Origin: Thioclava sp. ES.031
GTDB lineage: Bacteria; Pseudomonadota; Alphaproteobacteria; Rhodobacterales; Rhodobacteraceae
Reading direction: 5' to 3'
Assembly: GCF_002563775.1 (NCBI RefSeq)
Contig: NZ_PDJO01000001.1
Location: 382,001 to 446,000, forward strand
DNA length: 64,000 bases
The notes beneath the pieces were generated by a model, which made no database searches, was not told the origin of the DNA, and worked only from the letters and a program-made list of their open reading frames with translations. This document shows, one piece after another, positions 45,548 to 54,668 of this stretch. The first letter of the stretch is position 1; each line of letters starts with the position of its first letter. The translations under genes were made by a program, and so were the position numbers.

Positions 45548-46291
45548 ATGTTTGCATTGAGCTTCCGTGCTGCACTTGATGCGCCATTTCTGAATGTTGA
45601 AGAAGAACGGCAGGCCATCTCGCGCTGGCAGGAATATGGGGATCGGGACTCGCTCGAAATTCTCCTGCGCTCGCATGTCCGTCAGGCCTATGCGCAGGCG
45701 CGTCGCTGGGCGACCAATCCGGTCGAGCTCGAAGACCTCGTGGCGGAAGGGATCATCGGTCTGATGCGCGCCGCCGAACGGTTCGATCTGACGCAGGATG
45801 TGCGGTTCTCTACCTATTCGCACTGGTGGGTGATGACCTGCGTCCTCAATGCGCTCGCCCGGATCAAGACGGTGATCGATGTGCCGGCGCGGGTCTATCT
45901 CGATGCGCGGATGGGGCGGCTCGACAATCCCGAGGCGAGCCAGCTTCTGACCGGTCTGGTGGCGCTCGATGCCAGGTCGTTCGATGACAGCGACGCCGAG
46001 GTGATGGAGATGATGCGCAGCCCGGACCTCACGCCCGAAGAGCAGACTGTGGCCGCATCCGCCGCGCGCGCCGCGCATGAGGTTCTGGAAGATGCGCTGG
46101 GCGATCTGGATGCGCCGGATCGCGAGATGGTCTTGCGGCGCAAATTGCAGACGCCGCCGGAGTCGCTCGACGATCTGGCCCGCGATCTCGGGATGAGCCG
46201 CGAGCGCGCCCGGCAGGTCGAAAAGCGCGCGCTCATCCGGTTGAAGCGATGCCTTGAAAAGCGCGGGTTCAGCCCTGCGATGCTGAACTGA
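45548..46291 (+). CDS. RpoH-like sigma-70 family factor in the flagellar cluster
   Basis: An RNA polymerase sigma factor of 247 residues. Region 2 is complete: LLRSHVRQAYAQARRW (2.1), ELEDLVAEGIIGLMRAAERF (2.2) and FSTYSHWWVMTCVLNALARI (2.3-2.4). Region 4 is LDDLARDLGMSRERARQVEK with RALIRLKRCLE. The sequence is closest to RpoH, but the RpoH box is replaced by VPARVYLDARMG and the region 3 linker differs. That argues against a heat-shock role and for a dedicated flagellar or stationary-phase factor. Two perfect CtrA boxes lie upstream; a sulfotransferase gene follows after 10 bases. Confidence 0.85.
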   Translation: MFALSFRAALDAPFLNVEEERQAISRWQEYGDRDSLEILLRSHVRQAYAQARRWATNPVELEDLVAEGIIGLMRAAERFDLTQDVRFSTYSHWWVMTCVLNALARIKTVIDVPARVYLDARMGRLDNPEASQLLTGLVALDARSFDDSDAEVMEMMRSPDLTPEEQTVAASAARAAHEVLEDALGDLDAPDREMVLRRKLQTPPESLDDLARDLGMSRERARQVEKRALIRLKRCLEKRGFSPAMLN

Positions 46292-46301
46292 GAGGGCTGG
46301 G

Positions 46302-47066
46302 ATGGCACGTCATCTGATGATCGCAGGACATGGGCGCGCGGGCACGACGCTGTTCTACAATATGCTGCGCGAGACCCTGAAAGGGTTCGAGATCCCGCCG
46401 CGCGAGACCAGCGCGCTGTCCACGATCGGGCAGCCGGGCGACTGGGTCAGCAAGCGGCCGCTGGATATTTTCCAGATCGCGAATATCGCGCGGGCCAATG
46501 TCCGCAACAAGCGGATAGATCTGATCGTGCCGCTGCGCGATCCGCGCGACATCCTCGTGAGCCGTCATTCGGCGGTGCCGGACAACTACTTTATCTCAGC
46601 AGATGAGATGTATTTCATCGGCGGCCCGGATGCGCCCGCGCCGGTCATGCCGGGGCTGCTGCAGATCCACGAGGCGATCGCGACCGTGCTGAGATCCGGC
46701 ATTTTCCCGCAAGGCGTCTTCCTTCTGAAATATGAAGACCTGGTGGATGATCCCGACAGGATTCAGCAGAAGTTGGGCGATGCGCTCGATCTGCAATTCG
46801 AGGGACACTTCTCCAATTTCGGTAGTGCCGAAATCCCGGAAGATTTGAAAGGAGCGCTTAACGGCGTGCGCCCGGTCGAGAAGGCCCGCGCGAAGTGGCT
46901 CGACGAAGAACATCGGGCGCGCATCTTCGATCAATTCTCGCGCTTCCCGGTGCTGTTCGATCTGCTCGAGCAGCTTGGCTACGAAAAGGACCGCGACTGG
47001 TTCGCGCCCTTCACGGAGTGGCAGGCGGCGTCGGGACGCCGGAGCAAGCGCTTGGGTTTAGTGTGA
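46302..47066 (+). CDS. Sulfotransferase family protein in the flagellar cluster
   Basis: A 254-residue PAPS-dependent sulfotransferase-type protein. The 5'-phosphosulfate loop is GHGRAGTTLFYNMLRETL and the 3'-phosphate block is IVPLRDPRDILVSRHSAVPD, both well preserved, with LLKYEDLVDDPDRI further on. It sits between the sigma factor and fliK with short gaps, so it should be expressed with flagellar genes. The acceptor is unknown: a flagellin glycan, a surface polysaccharide or a lipid are possible. Confidence 0.83.
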   Translation: MARHLMIAGHGRAGTTLFYNMLRETLKGFEIPPRETSALSTIGQPGDWVSKRPLDIFQIANIARANVRNKRIDLIVPLRDPRDILVSRHSAVPDNYFISADEMYFIGGPDAPAPVMPGLLQIHEAIATVLRSGIFPQGVFLLKYEDLVDDPDRIQQKLGDALDLQFEGHFSNFGSAEIPEDLKGALNGVRPVEKARAKWLDEEHRARIFDQFSRFPVLFDLLEQLGYEKDRDWFAPFTEWQAASGRRSKRLGLV

Positions 47067-47079
47067 CGAGGACGACGAG

Positions 47080-48453
47080 ATGGATGCGATAGCTGCGATA
47101 TTGCTGAAGACGACGGCCTCTGGCGCAGGGGCCGGGCGGACGCCGTCATCGGAGGCGACCGGCTTCGGATCGCTTTTGCAGGGCGCGCAACCGGATGCGG
47201 GCAGTGCCGCGAAGGCGGGGGCGTCGGCGGTGGCCGCTTCGCCCAAGGGTGCGACAGCGGCGATCCTTGCCCAGACCCCCGCGCTTCAGGCCGAGCTGGC
47301 CGGGATGCTGCAGAAGGTTCGGGATGGTGCGCTGGCAGAATTGGCGCAGGGCAAGCCGATCGGGACGGTGCTGAAAGAGCTGGGCACCTCGCTCGCGACG
47401 GTGCTCGCCGAGTTCGACGCCGCGCATGGCACGAAATTGCAGGAAGCTCTCGCCCAAGCGCTAAAAGGGATGCCGCTGCAAACTGGCGGCGCGGAGGCAA
47501 AGCCCGCCTCGGATCATGCGCGCGACAAAAGCGACACGATCGACGAGGTCTTCGCGAGCCTTCTGGTCTCGCTCGGTCTGCAAGCGAAGCCGCCTGAGCC
47601 CGCATCAGTGCAAAAGGGCGGCGCGCAGACCCAATCGGTAACGGCGCTGATGCCCGCGCATTCTGCGGGCGACCTTTCCTCTCCGGCGGCGCAGCCGAAA
47701 CCTGAGGCGCCGCAGCCGCAGCAGCAGGCCATCACCTCCGTTCCGCAGGGGCTTGCCGGGGCGGTGCCTGCGCCACTGGCGCCGGAGGTCCCGCAGAACG
47801 ACATGGACCCGCGCGTGCGCGCCATTCTGGAAGCGGCCGCGAAAGGCGCGGGGAAGACTGGCAAGGCCGACGCGCAGGCAGCACTGTTGCCCACCGCGCC
47901 GAGCAAAGCCGACCCCAAGCCGGCGCAGCCATTCGCCGAGGCCGCCCGCGCCGGGGCTCTGCCCGATGCGGCCGTGGCACGGCTCACGCAGCATGACGCA
48001 AGTCACGCAGCCCGCAGCGAGGCGGCGGCACAAACGGGGCAGGCGACGGCTCAGCCCTCGCCGCGCTTTGCGGCCTTCGTCGCGACGCAACTTCGGCGCG
48101 CCGATCTGCAGGAGGGACGCACCCGCGTGGCCCTGACCCCGCGCGGGTTGGGCGATATCGAGATCGACGTGGAGCGTGACAAGCGCGGTCAGGTCAACGT
48201 GGTCGTTCGGGCCGAAAGTCCGGCGGTGCTGAGCGCATTGCGCGGGGATCGCGAGACGCTCGCGGCGATCCTGGCGGGGCAGGGCCTGCAGATGGATAGC
48301 GGCGCGCTCGATTTCGAGCAGTTCGGCGGTCATGGCGAGGGCGGAGAAGAACGCTCCTCCGGCCAGAGCGCGATCATTGACGAAGACGTCCCCGTGCTGG
48401 GCGCCGATTGGCAGCCCACCATCGACGACGGACAACTGGATATCAGGACCTGA
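47080..48453 (+). CDS. fliK: Flagellar hook-length control protein FliK
   Basis: Secreted molecular ruler that stops hook growth and switches export specificity, 457 residues. Most of the chain is Ala/Pro/Gln-rich and disordered, as in all FliK. The C-terminal switch domain is conserved: RVALTPRGLGDIEIDVERDK, VVRAESPAVLSALRGDRETL and GLQMDSGALDFEQF. It begins 13 bases after the sulfotransferase gene and is followed by flgD. Confidence 0.88.
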   Translation: MDAIAAILLKTTASGAGAGRTPSSEATGFGSLLQGAQPDAGSAAKAGASAVAASPKGATAAILAQTPALQAELAGMLQKVRDGALAELAQGKPIGTVLKELGTSLATVLAEFDAAHGTKLQEALAQALKGMPLQTGGAEAKPASDHARDKSDTIDEVFASLLVSLGLQAKPPEPASVQKGGAQTQSVTALMPAHSAGDLSSPAAQPKPEAPQPQQQAITSVPQGLAGAVPAPLAPEVPQNDMDPRVRAILEAAAKGAGKTGKADAQAALLPTAPSKADPKPAQPFAEAARAGALPDAAVARLTQHDASHAARSEAAAQTGQATAQPSPRFAAFVATQLRRADLQEGRTRVALTPRGLGDIEIDVERDKRGQVNVVVRAESPAVLSALRGDRETLAAILAGQGLQMDSGALDFEQFGGHGEGGEERSSGQSAIIDEDVPVLGADWQPTIDDGQLDIRT

Positions 48454-48463
48454 GGAGCCACAG

Positions 48464-49144
48464 ATGAGCATCTCCCCGACAAGCACCAATCCGGCCGCGT
48501 CCGCGACCGACACGACCTCCACGGCAAATCCGGCGCAGTCGAAGCTCTCGGCGGATTACAACAGCTTTCTGCAGCTGCTGACGGCGCAGATCAAAAATCA
48601 GGACCCGCTGAAGCCGATGGACTCGACGCAATTCGTCTCGCAGCTGGCGCAACTCAGTCAGGTCGAGCAATCGGTGCAGACCAATACCAACCTCAAGACC
48701 ATCGACGCGAAGCTGAGTGCGATGGGCGGGATGGCGGATGTGGCCCTGATGGGCAAGACGGTGTCGCTCGCTTCCGACCGGATCGAGCTGCGCGACGGTC
48801 AGGCCAGCACCAGCTACGAGCTTGCCGCGCCCGCCGACAAGGTGACCGCGATCATCAAGACGCAGGACGGGACTGAACTGCGCCGGATCACAGGCCTGCC
48901 CGGACGTTCGGGCGAGAAGATCGCGCTGAACTGGGACGGGCGCGATTCCGCGGGGCTGCCGGTGCCGGATGACACGTTCCGGGTCGAGATCGACGCACAG
49001 GATACCGATGGCAATGCGGTTTCCTACGACACCTATCCCAGCACGCAGGTCGAGCAGGTGCGGTTCTCGTCGCAGGGGCAGTCGCTGGTTCTGCGCAATG
49101 GCGAGGAAGTGCCCAGCTCGCTCATCGTGGCGGTGTCGGGCTGA
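48464..49144 (+). CDS. flgD: Flagellar hook assembly scaffold FlgD
   Basis: Cap protein needed for hook polymerisation, 226 residues. The N-terminal region has DYNSFLQLLTAQIKNQDPLK and STQFVSQLAQLSQVEQ, the diagnostic block, and the C-terminal domains are FlgD Ig/tudor-like (LNWDGRDSAGLPVPDDTFRV). The ATG at 48464 follows GAGGAG. An open frame reading from 48332 overlaps fliK and is not used. It ends 41 bases from the convergent fliL-like gene. Confidence 0.94.
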   Translation: MSISPTSTNPAASATDTTSTANPAQSKLSADYNSFLQLLTAQIKNQDPLKPMDSTQFVSQLAQLSQVEQSVQTNTNLKTIDAKLSAMGGMADVALMGKTVSLASDRIELRDGQASTSYELAAPADKVTAIIKTQDGTELRRITGLPGRSGEKIALNWDGRDSAGLPVPDDTFRVEIDAQDTDGNAVSYDTYPSTQVEQVRFSSQGQSLVLRNGEEVPSSLIVAVSG

Positions 49145-49185
49145 CGCGAGTGTCCCCCGGCGGCGCGGCGCGCGGCGGGGCTTTG

Positions 49186-49620
49186 CTATCCTTGCTTGAA
49201 TGGCGCCGCGCTGTTTACCTTCGCCGCCTGCAGGCCGGGCACACGGTCCTGGAGGCCGCGCTCGAGCAGCGGGACGAGGTCGTCGGGCGTCACCGTATCG
49301 GGTTCGAAGATCCGATTGTCCGCGAGTCTGGTCAGCAGGTCGATCGTCTCGTCGCGCAGTTTCGGCACGAGCGCCGGTCCATCGGGGAGCTCTTCGCCCT
49401 TCAGAACCAGCGTCACATCGACCGTCAGATAGCTGACCGCGCGCGCCCGGAAGATCGGGACCGTGATCGCCCCCAGCGCGATGTCGCGCGGGGCAGGCTC
49501 GGGTGGGGCTTCGGGCGCTTTGGGCCCCGGCGCGATCTGGCTGCCGCCAAGATAGCCGAGGCCCGCCGCGACGATCGGCACCACCACGATGAGCAGCACA
49601 AGTGTTCTCCAACGCGGCAT
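49186..49620 (-). CDS. FliL-like flagellar basal body protein
   Basis: A 144-residue protein with one N-terminal membrane anchor (LVLLIVVVPIVAAGLGYLGG), a Pro-rich linker and a periplasmic domain of about 95 residues. The order VSYLTVDVTLVLKG, then KLRDETIDLLTRLADNRI, resembles the FliL domain, which surrounds the stator at the motor. Similarity is modest, so the call rests partly on its place at the end of the flgF-flgG-flgA-flgH operon. Confidence 0.6.
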   Translation of the reverse strand: MPRWRTLVLLIVVVPIVAAGLGYLGGSQIAPGPKAPEAPPEPAPRDIALGAITVPIFRARAVSYLTVDVTLVLKGEELPDGPALVPKLRDETIDLLTRLADNRIFEPDTVTPDDLVPLLERGLQDRVPGLQAAKVNSAAPFKQG

Positions 49621-49629
49621 CGGTCGCGC

Positions 49630-50385
49630 TCAGTAGGGCAGGACGACGTCGAGCGCGTCTTCCCCGTATCGGGGCTGTTGCACCTTGCTGATCTGGCCGC
49701 GCCCGCCATAGGAGATGCGCGCCTCGGCGATCTTCTCGTAGGGGATGGTGTTGTCCATCCGGATGTCTTCGGGACGGATGATCCCGGCCACGCGCAACTC
49801 GCGCAGCTCGTGATTGACCTTCACCTCCTGGCGTCCGGCGATGACGAAATTCCCGTTTTGCAGCTTCCGGATCACGAGGGCTGCGACCTTGAGGCTGATC
49901 GTCTCGTTGCGCTTGATCGAGCCGGTGCCGCTGGCGCTCGATTGCGAGCTGAGATCGACGATATTGCTGCCCGTGGGCAGGTCTTTCTCGCTGACGCCGG
50001 GCAGGATCTTCGCAATCTTGCCGCCATAGCCGAGGAAGGTCGGGAAGCCGACGCTCTGGCTGCCGTCGCGGCTGCGCTGGGAGGCGTTCTGAAGCTGCGC
50101 CTCGTCGTTGATGTCGATGTCGACGGTCAGCAGATCGCCCACCTTGTCGGCGCGCTGATCGCCGAAGAAGCCGGTGGAGCCGGTCTGCCAGAGCGAAGCC
50201 GCCTCGGCGCGCTGCGGAACGCGCGCAGGCTCCAGCGGCGGCATCGGGACGCTGACCCGGTTCACCTCGGGGATCGTGTCGCCATCGACGACCATGTCGC
50301 TCACCTTCGGGTCGCGCTCGAAGGCCGAGCCGGGTCCACAGGCGGCCAGCGCGAGCATCGGCAGGATGTAGAACGGATGTCTCAC
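49630..50385 (-). CDS. flgH: Flagellar L-ring protein FlgH
   Basis: Outer-membrane ring lipoprotein, 251 residues. The signal peptide ends in lipobox LAAC (about residue 15). GSTGFFGDQRADKVGDLLTV and RNETISLKVAALVIRKLQNG, then NHELRELRVAGIIRPEDI, are FlgH blocks. The ATG overlaps the flgA stop by 4 bases. It completes the LP ring with FlgI, which is encoded 9 kb away on the other strand. Confidence 0.95.
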   Translation of the reverse strand: MRHPFYILPMLALAACGPGSAFERDPKVSDMVVDGDTIPEVNRVSVPMPPLEPARVPQRAEAASLWQTGSTGFFGDQRADKVGDLLTVDIDINDEAQLQNASQRSRDGSQSVGFPTFLGYGGKIAKILPGVSEKDLPTGSNIVDLSSQSSASGTGSIKRNETISLKVAALVIRKLQNGNFVIAGRQEVKVNHELRELRVAGIIRPEDIRMDNTIPYEKIAEARISYGGRGQISKVQQPRYGEDALDVVLPY

Positions 50386-51059
50386 TTCTGAATCTCCACT
50401 TTGCCGTCGGGCTTGGCGATACCTTCGACAATCTTGTTGCTCACGAGATTGACCACGCGCACCGACTGATCCGCATGGGCGTCGGAGATCGCCTTGCCGG
50501 GCGCGGTCAGCGACATCGCGCCTTTCGAATATTCGATCGAGACCGGGTCGCCGCGCGAGATGATGATCGGCTCGATGATCGACTGGCTCATCACCGGACG
50601 CCCGCGGGCGAGCACGCGGCGCACCTGCATCCCGGCCAGATGATCGAGCTGCGTCACGGCATAGGCGCCGACTTGGCCATAGGGCAGGTCGACCATCTGG
50701 AAATCATCGCCCGACAGGATGGCGCCGGGGAGGATCTGCTGCGTCGGCACCGGGACGGGCACGTTCAGCAGCGCAAGCCCCCCGAGACGGCGCACGTCGC
50801 CCGACGCCTCGACCACGTTCGCGAGAAACTGCCCCGTGGAGCGATCCATCCAGAAATCGCTGATCATCTCCGCGTCGCCGGGGGCGCTGTCTTGCAGCGT
50901 GATCTCGAAATGGCCGCTCGGCGGCATCTCGAGGCCCCAGGACTGCTCTGCCTTCTCGGCGATCAGCACCCGCACGGGTTCCGCGCTCGCGGGACTGGCG
51001 AGAAGTGCGGTGACGAGCGTGGCGAGAACGGCAGTCGCGGAGGCGAATTTCGGGATCAT
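50382..51059 (-). CDS. flgA: Flagellar P-ring assembly chaperone FlgA
   Basis: A 225-residue periplasmic chaperone for FlgI with a signal peptide (MIPKFASATAVLATLVTALL then SPASA). An SAF-type domain covers about residues 95-225: ILPGAILSGDDFQMVDLPYG, LAGMQVRRVLARGRPVMSQ and VRVVNLVSNKIVEGIAKPDG. It is in the flgG-flgA-flgH order usual in alphaproteobacteria. Confidence 0.93.
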   Translation of the reverse strand: MIPKFASATAVLATLVTALLASPASAEPVRVLIAEKAEQSWGLEMPPSGHFEITLQDSAPGDAEMISDFWMDRSTGQFLANVVEASGDVRRLGGLALLNVPVPVPTQQILPGAILSGDDFQMVDLPYGQVGAYAVTQLDHLAGMQVRRVLARGRPVMSQSIIEPIIISRGDPVSIEYSKGAMSLTAPGKAISDAHADQSVRVVNLVSNKIVEGIAKPDGKVEIQK

Positions 51060-51063
51060 GGCA

Positions 51064-51849
51064 TCACTTGATCTGGTTCGAGGTGGACATCATCTGATCG
51101 GCCGTCTCGATCGCCTTGGAGTTCATCTCATAGGCACGCTGCGCCGAGATCAGGTCGGTGATCTGCTGGATGATGTTGACGTTGGAGCTCTCGAGGTAGC
51201 CCTGACGCAGGATGCCGACGCCCGGATCGCCCGGCAGCGCTTCGGTCGGCTCGCCCGAGGCGGTCGTCGCCTGCAGAAGGTTGTTGCCCAGCGGTTTCAT
51301 CCCCGCCTCGTTGACGAAGGTCGACATCGTGATCTGGCCGATCTGCACCGGGGTCGGGTCCTTGCCGACATAGGCCATCACGAGGCCCTGCTGGTTGATC
51401 TCGACATTCGTGGTGTTGGCCGGGACGTTGATCCCGGGCGCGACCTCATAGCCGTCCATCGACACGATCTGGCCCTCGGGGCTCAGCTGGAAAGTGCCGG
51501 CCCGGGTGTAGGCCTGACTGCCATCGGGCATGTTGAGGGTGAAATAGCCGCCGCCGTCGATCGCGAGATCGAGCTGGTTTTCGGTCTGCACCAGACCGCC
51601 TTGCGTGTTGAGCCGCACGACGCCCGCGCTTTGCACGCCGAGGCCGATATCGACGCCCACAGGGCGCGCGGTCCCATCGGCCGAGGTCAGCGAGCCTTCG
51701 CGTTGCAGCGACTGGTAGACCAGATCCTGAAAGGCGGCGCGGCTGCTCTTGTAGCCGGTGGTGTTCGCGTTCGCGATGTTGTTCGAGATCACGTCCACAT
51801 TGGTCTGCTGAGCCAGCATCCCCGTCGCGGCAATTCCAAGTGCTCTCAT
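51064..51849 (-). CDS. flgG: Flagellar distal rod protein FlgG
   Basis: A 261-residue rod protein. It begins MRALGIAATGMLAQQTNVDV and contains ISNNIANANTTGYKSSRAAF, the flagellar rod/hook signature. The C-terminal helix is QQITDLISAQRAYEMNSKAI. Full length for FlgG. Located between flgF and flgA with short gaps. Confidence 0.96.
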   Translation of the reverse strand: MRALGIAATGMLAQQTNVDVISNNIANANTTGYKSSRAAFQDLVYQSLQREGSLTSADGTARPVGVDIGLGVQSAGVVRLNTQGGLVQTENQLDLAIDGGGYFTLNMPDGSQAYTRAGTFQLSPEGQIVSMDGYEVAPGINVPANTTNVEINQQGLVMAYVGKDPTPVQIGQITMSTFVNEAGMKPLGNNLLQATTASGEPTEALPGDPGVGILRQGYLESSNVNIIQQITDLISAQRAYEMNSKAIETADQMMSTSNQIK

Positions 51850-51872
51850 GGTTCAGCTCCTTTTCGCGCCGG

Positions 51873-52610
51873 TCAGACTTTGCCAAGCCTGCGCAGTGTT
51901 TCCTGACGAAGGGTGTTCTGTTCATCCATCAACTTCACCGCCCGCTCGTAGGAGCGCTGGATGTCCATCATCCGGGTCATCTCGACGACCGGCTGGACAT
52001 TGCTCTCCTCAACGAAGCCCTGCGCGACCTGCGTCGTGTCAGACGGGGTGAAGGCGGGGGCGGCACCTCCGGGCGCGGCAAAGAGGCCGCCGCCCAGTCG
52101 GTTGAAGCTCTGGATGTCGGGCACGGTGAACATGCCCAGCGTGCCGATGGTGCCGCTATTGGGCCCCGAGATCGTGCCATCGCGGGAGATCGTGATCTCC
52201 TCGCCCGGCGGGATCGCGATCGGCGCGCCGCCCCGGTCGAGAACCTTGTTGCCCGTCAGCGTCACGAGATTGCCCTGCGGGTCGACGGCCAGCCGCCCGT
52301 CGCGCCCGAAAGCCGTCTGCCCCTCGGGTGTCGTATAGGCGAGCCAGCCGTCCCCGTTCAGCGCGACATCGAGCGGATTGGACGTCTTGGTCAGCGAGCC
52401 CTGTCGGTCATCGAGATAGGATCCCTTGTCGAGCACGTAGCTCACGTCATCCTCGGGGCCCGCATTGCCCTTCGAGTTGTAGCTCTCGGTCAGCGAGCGT
52501 TCGGCCTTGAAGCCAGCCGTGTTGGCATTGGCCATATTGTTGGCCGAGATGTCGAGGCTGCGCCACAGCGTCGAGGCGAGGGATAGAGAGACGTAATTTG
52601 AGCTATCCAT
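51873..52610 (-). CDS. flgF: Flagellar proximal rod protein FlgF
   Basis: A 245-residue rod protein. The N-terminal motif LDISANNMANANTAGFKAER and the C-terminal MTRMMDIQRSYERAVKLMDE show the FlgBCFGE fold. The ATG at 52610 gives the normal N-terminus; a longer open frame is not used. First gene of the leftward flgF-flgG-flgA-flgH-fliL-like operon, divergent from the TPR gene. Confidence 0.94.
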   Translation of the reverse strand: MDSSNYVSLSLASTLWRSLDISANNMANANTAGFKAERSLTESYNSKGNAGPEDDVSYVLDKGSYLDDRQGSLTKTSNPLDVALNGDGWLAYTTPEGQTAFGRDGRLAVDPQGNLVTLTGNKVLDRGGAPIAIPPGEEITISRDGTISGPNSGTIGTLGMFTVPDIQSFNRLGGGLFAAPGGAAPAFTPSDTTQVAQGFVEESNVQPVVEMTRMMDIQRSYERAVKLMDEQNTLRQETLRRLGKV

Positions 52611-52753
52611 GAATTTCCGTCCGCGAGAATGGATCTTGTGGCTTTGTGCTTGGATCGCTGCCAATTTCCATTCAATAATGTTTGCTCTTCTTGGAATAAT
52701 CAATACTATTCTTTATTGCGCGAAGGAATTCTGGTGCGTTTGAGCAAGAGGTG

Positions 52754-54535
52754 ATGGAATTGCGAGGCGGTTTCCCCTTCATCGGCAGCATTTTGGCGCT
52801 CTGTCTGCTGTGCGGCGGTGCTGCGGCGGAGACGCTCCCCGCGCCTCCTCCTTTCGATTTCGCGCAATACACGCAGGCGGGGTTCCTCGCGGATCGCGAT
52901 GTTCTGACCGCTGGCTTCGCCGCAGCCGAGCCGGGGTCGTCGCGCGCCATTGCGCGGCTCGATCTCGCGGAATTCTATCTCGCCCATGTAATGTTGCCCG
53001 AGGGGCGCTCTGTGCTGGGCGATGAAATGCCCGACGGTTTGATCCCGGCAGAGCAGGCCCGCTGGCGCGCGATCGCGGCCGGGTTCAGCATTATGGAAGG
53101 GACGGGGGTGCCGACTGGCACGCTCCTGCCGAATGCCGACTGGGCGAACTGGCAGGACTATCACCTCTGGGCGGCGCTGAACGCGATCACGCAGGGCGAC
53201 GCGGTGGAGCTTGACGGCAATCTCGCGGGCGCAGCTGACCGGCTTCCGTCCTATCCGCCCGTTTTCGTAGAGGCCTGCTTGCCCGCGCTTCTGGAAGGCG
53301 CGATCGCGGTCAGGAAATGGTCTCTGGCCCAGCGGCTGAGCCGGGATTTCGACGACTATCCCGAGCTTAAATCGCAGCCGGTCTATAGCTTCCTTCTCGG
53401 CCGTGTGGCCGAGCAATCGCATCATCCCGACAAGGCCTATGCCGCCTATCGCGAAGCGGCGAAGGGGCAGGATCGGTACGCGCAGCGGGCGCGGCTTGCA
53501 TTGGTCAGTCTGGGGCTCGAGCATGGAGCGCTGACGCCCGACCAAGGTTTGTCGATGCTCGCCGAGGCTAACCTTGCGTGGCGCGGCGACAGGTTCGACC
53601 TTCAGGCGCTCGAACAGCGCGCGCATCTGGGCGAGACGTCCGGCCACGATGTGGATGCGCTGATTGCCTATGGCGAGATCCTCTCCCGGTTCCCCGAGCG
53701 TCCTCAGGCGCGCGCGGCGGCGCAGGCTGCCGACAAGCTGCTCAAGGCATTCTATGCGAAGGGCGCGGCGGGGAAGATTTCGCTCACGGATTTTGCCGAC
53801 GGGCATCAGCGGTTGGAGGCCTATTACGAGCTCCGTCCCGATTTTCAGACCTATGCAGAGCAATTCGCGGATCGCCTGCTGGAGCTGGGTGCTACGACCC
53901 AGGCCGCCACGGAATATCGCAAAATCCGGGAAGCGTTGAGCGCACAGCGCAAGGACAACCCCGAGGCGGTGTCGCAAGATCGGATGGCCTATCTGGCGCT
54001 GCGCGAGGCGGAGGCGCTTGCGCGCGGGGGGCAATTCGCCCGCGCCGCCAAGGTGTTGGAGGCTTCCGAGCGTCCCGCCGATGCGCAGGAGCTGAACCAG
54101 TTCAACGCGCTGCAGGCCCGCGTTCTGGCGGAGGCCGGGAAGACCGATGCGGCCTTGCAGGCCAAGGTGACCTCGCACTCGGTCGATCATCTGCGGCTTC
54201 AGGCGCGGCTCCACTGGAAGAAGGGCGATTGGAAGGCGGCGACCCGGTCCTATCGCGAGTTGTGGAAGAAAGCCCCGGACGATTTCTCCGAGACCGACGC
54301 GGTCGAATTGCTGCTGGCCGCCTACCGCTCCGGCGATCTGACCACGGCCCGCAGCGTCGCCGAGGTTTTCCCGCGTCTGGCGGGGCGCGAAGATCTGAAC
54401 AAGCTCGTCGCAAGCCTTCTGGCGGAGCCCGCCAAGCTCAGTCCGCTGATGGACGCGGCTGCGCGGGACCGGCTGCGCAAGGCGGATGATGCGCTCGAGA
54501 TGGTTGGGTCGGAGGCGAAGCAGGCTGGCGGGTAG
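52754..54535 (+). CDS. Periplasmic tetratricopeptide-repeat protein in the flagellar cluster
   Basis: A protein of about 593 residues with an N-terminal signal peptide (ILALCLLCGGAAA, cleavage near residue 25) and then mostly helical sequence. TPR-like repeats are seen at about 210-260 (LLGRVAEQSHHPDKAYAAYR) and 420-540 (ARGGQFARAAKVLEA, KKGDWKAATRSYRELWK). No enzymatic motif is visible. It lies between flgF and flgE. A role in flagellar motor or hook assembly in the periplasm is inferred from context only. An adjacent GTG one codon upstream is an equally possible start. Confidence 0.72.
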   Translation: MELRGGFPFIGSILALCLLCGGAAAETLPAPPPFDFAQYTQAGFLADRDVLTAGFAAAEPGSSRAIARLDLAEFYLAHVMLPEGRSVLGDEMPDGLIPAEQARWRAIAAGFSIMEGTGVPTGTLLPNADWANWQDYHLWAALNAITQGDAVELDGNLAGAADRLPSYPPVFVEACLPALLEGAIAVRKWSLAQRLSRDFDDYPELKSQPVYSFLLGRVAEQSHHPDKAYAAYREAAKGQDRYAQRARLALVSLGLEHGALTPDQGLSMLAEANLAWRGDRFDLQALEQRAHLGETSGHDVDALIAYGEILSRFPERPQARAAAQAADKLLKAFYAKGAAGKISLTDFADGHQRLEAYYELRPDFQTYAEQFADRLLELGATTQAATEYRKIREALSAQRKDNPEAVSQDRMAYLALREAEALARGGQFARAAKVLEASERPADAQELNQFNALQARVLAEAGKTDAALQAKVTSHSVDHLRLQARLHWKKGDWKAATRSYRELWKKAPDDFSETDAVELLLAAYRSGDLTTARSVAEVFPRLAGREDLNKLVASLLAEPAKLSPLMDAAARDRLRKADDALEMVGSEAKQAGG

Positions 54536-54592
54536 ATATCTTTGCTATGCATTGCCCCTCGCCAGCATCGCCAAAGACAAAACGCAGATATT

Positions 54593-54607
54593 TTTAACTC
54601 CAGTTAA
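54593..54607. promoter_or_regulatory. CtrA-like box upstream of flgE, one mismatch
   Basis: TTTA (54593-54596), 7 bases, TTAA (54604-54607). It matches 7 of 8 consensus bases and lies 61 bases upstream of the flgE ATG. Confidence 0.4.
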
Positions 54608-54668
54608 ACATCAGTCGCATATCTCCTAGATAGGACCCCCTTCTCTTCGGACATGAGAGGATAAAACC

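Noticed and set aside
45470..46078. Leftward open frame opposite the sigma factor gene
   Set aside because: Overlaps a complete sigma factor with regions 2 and 4 intact; no domain on the minus strand.
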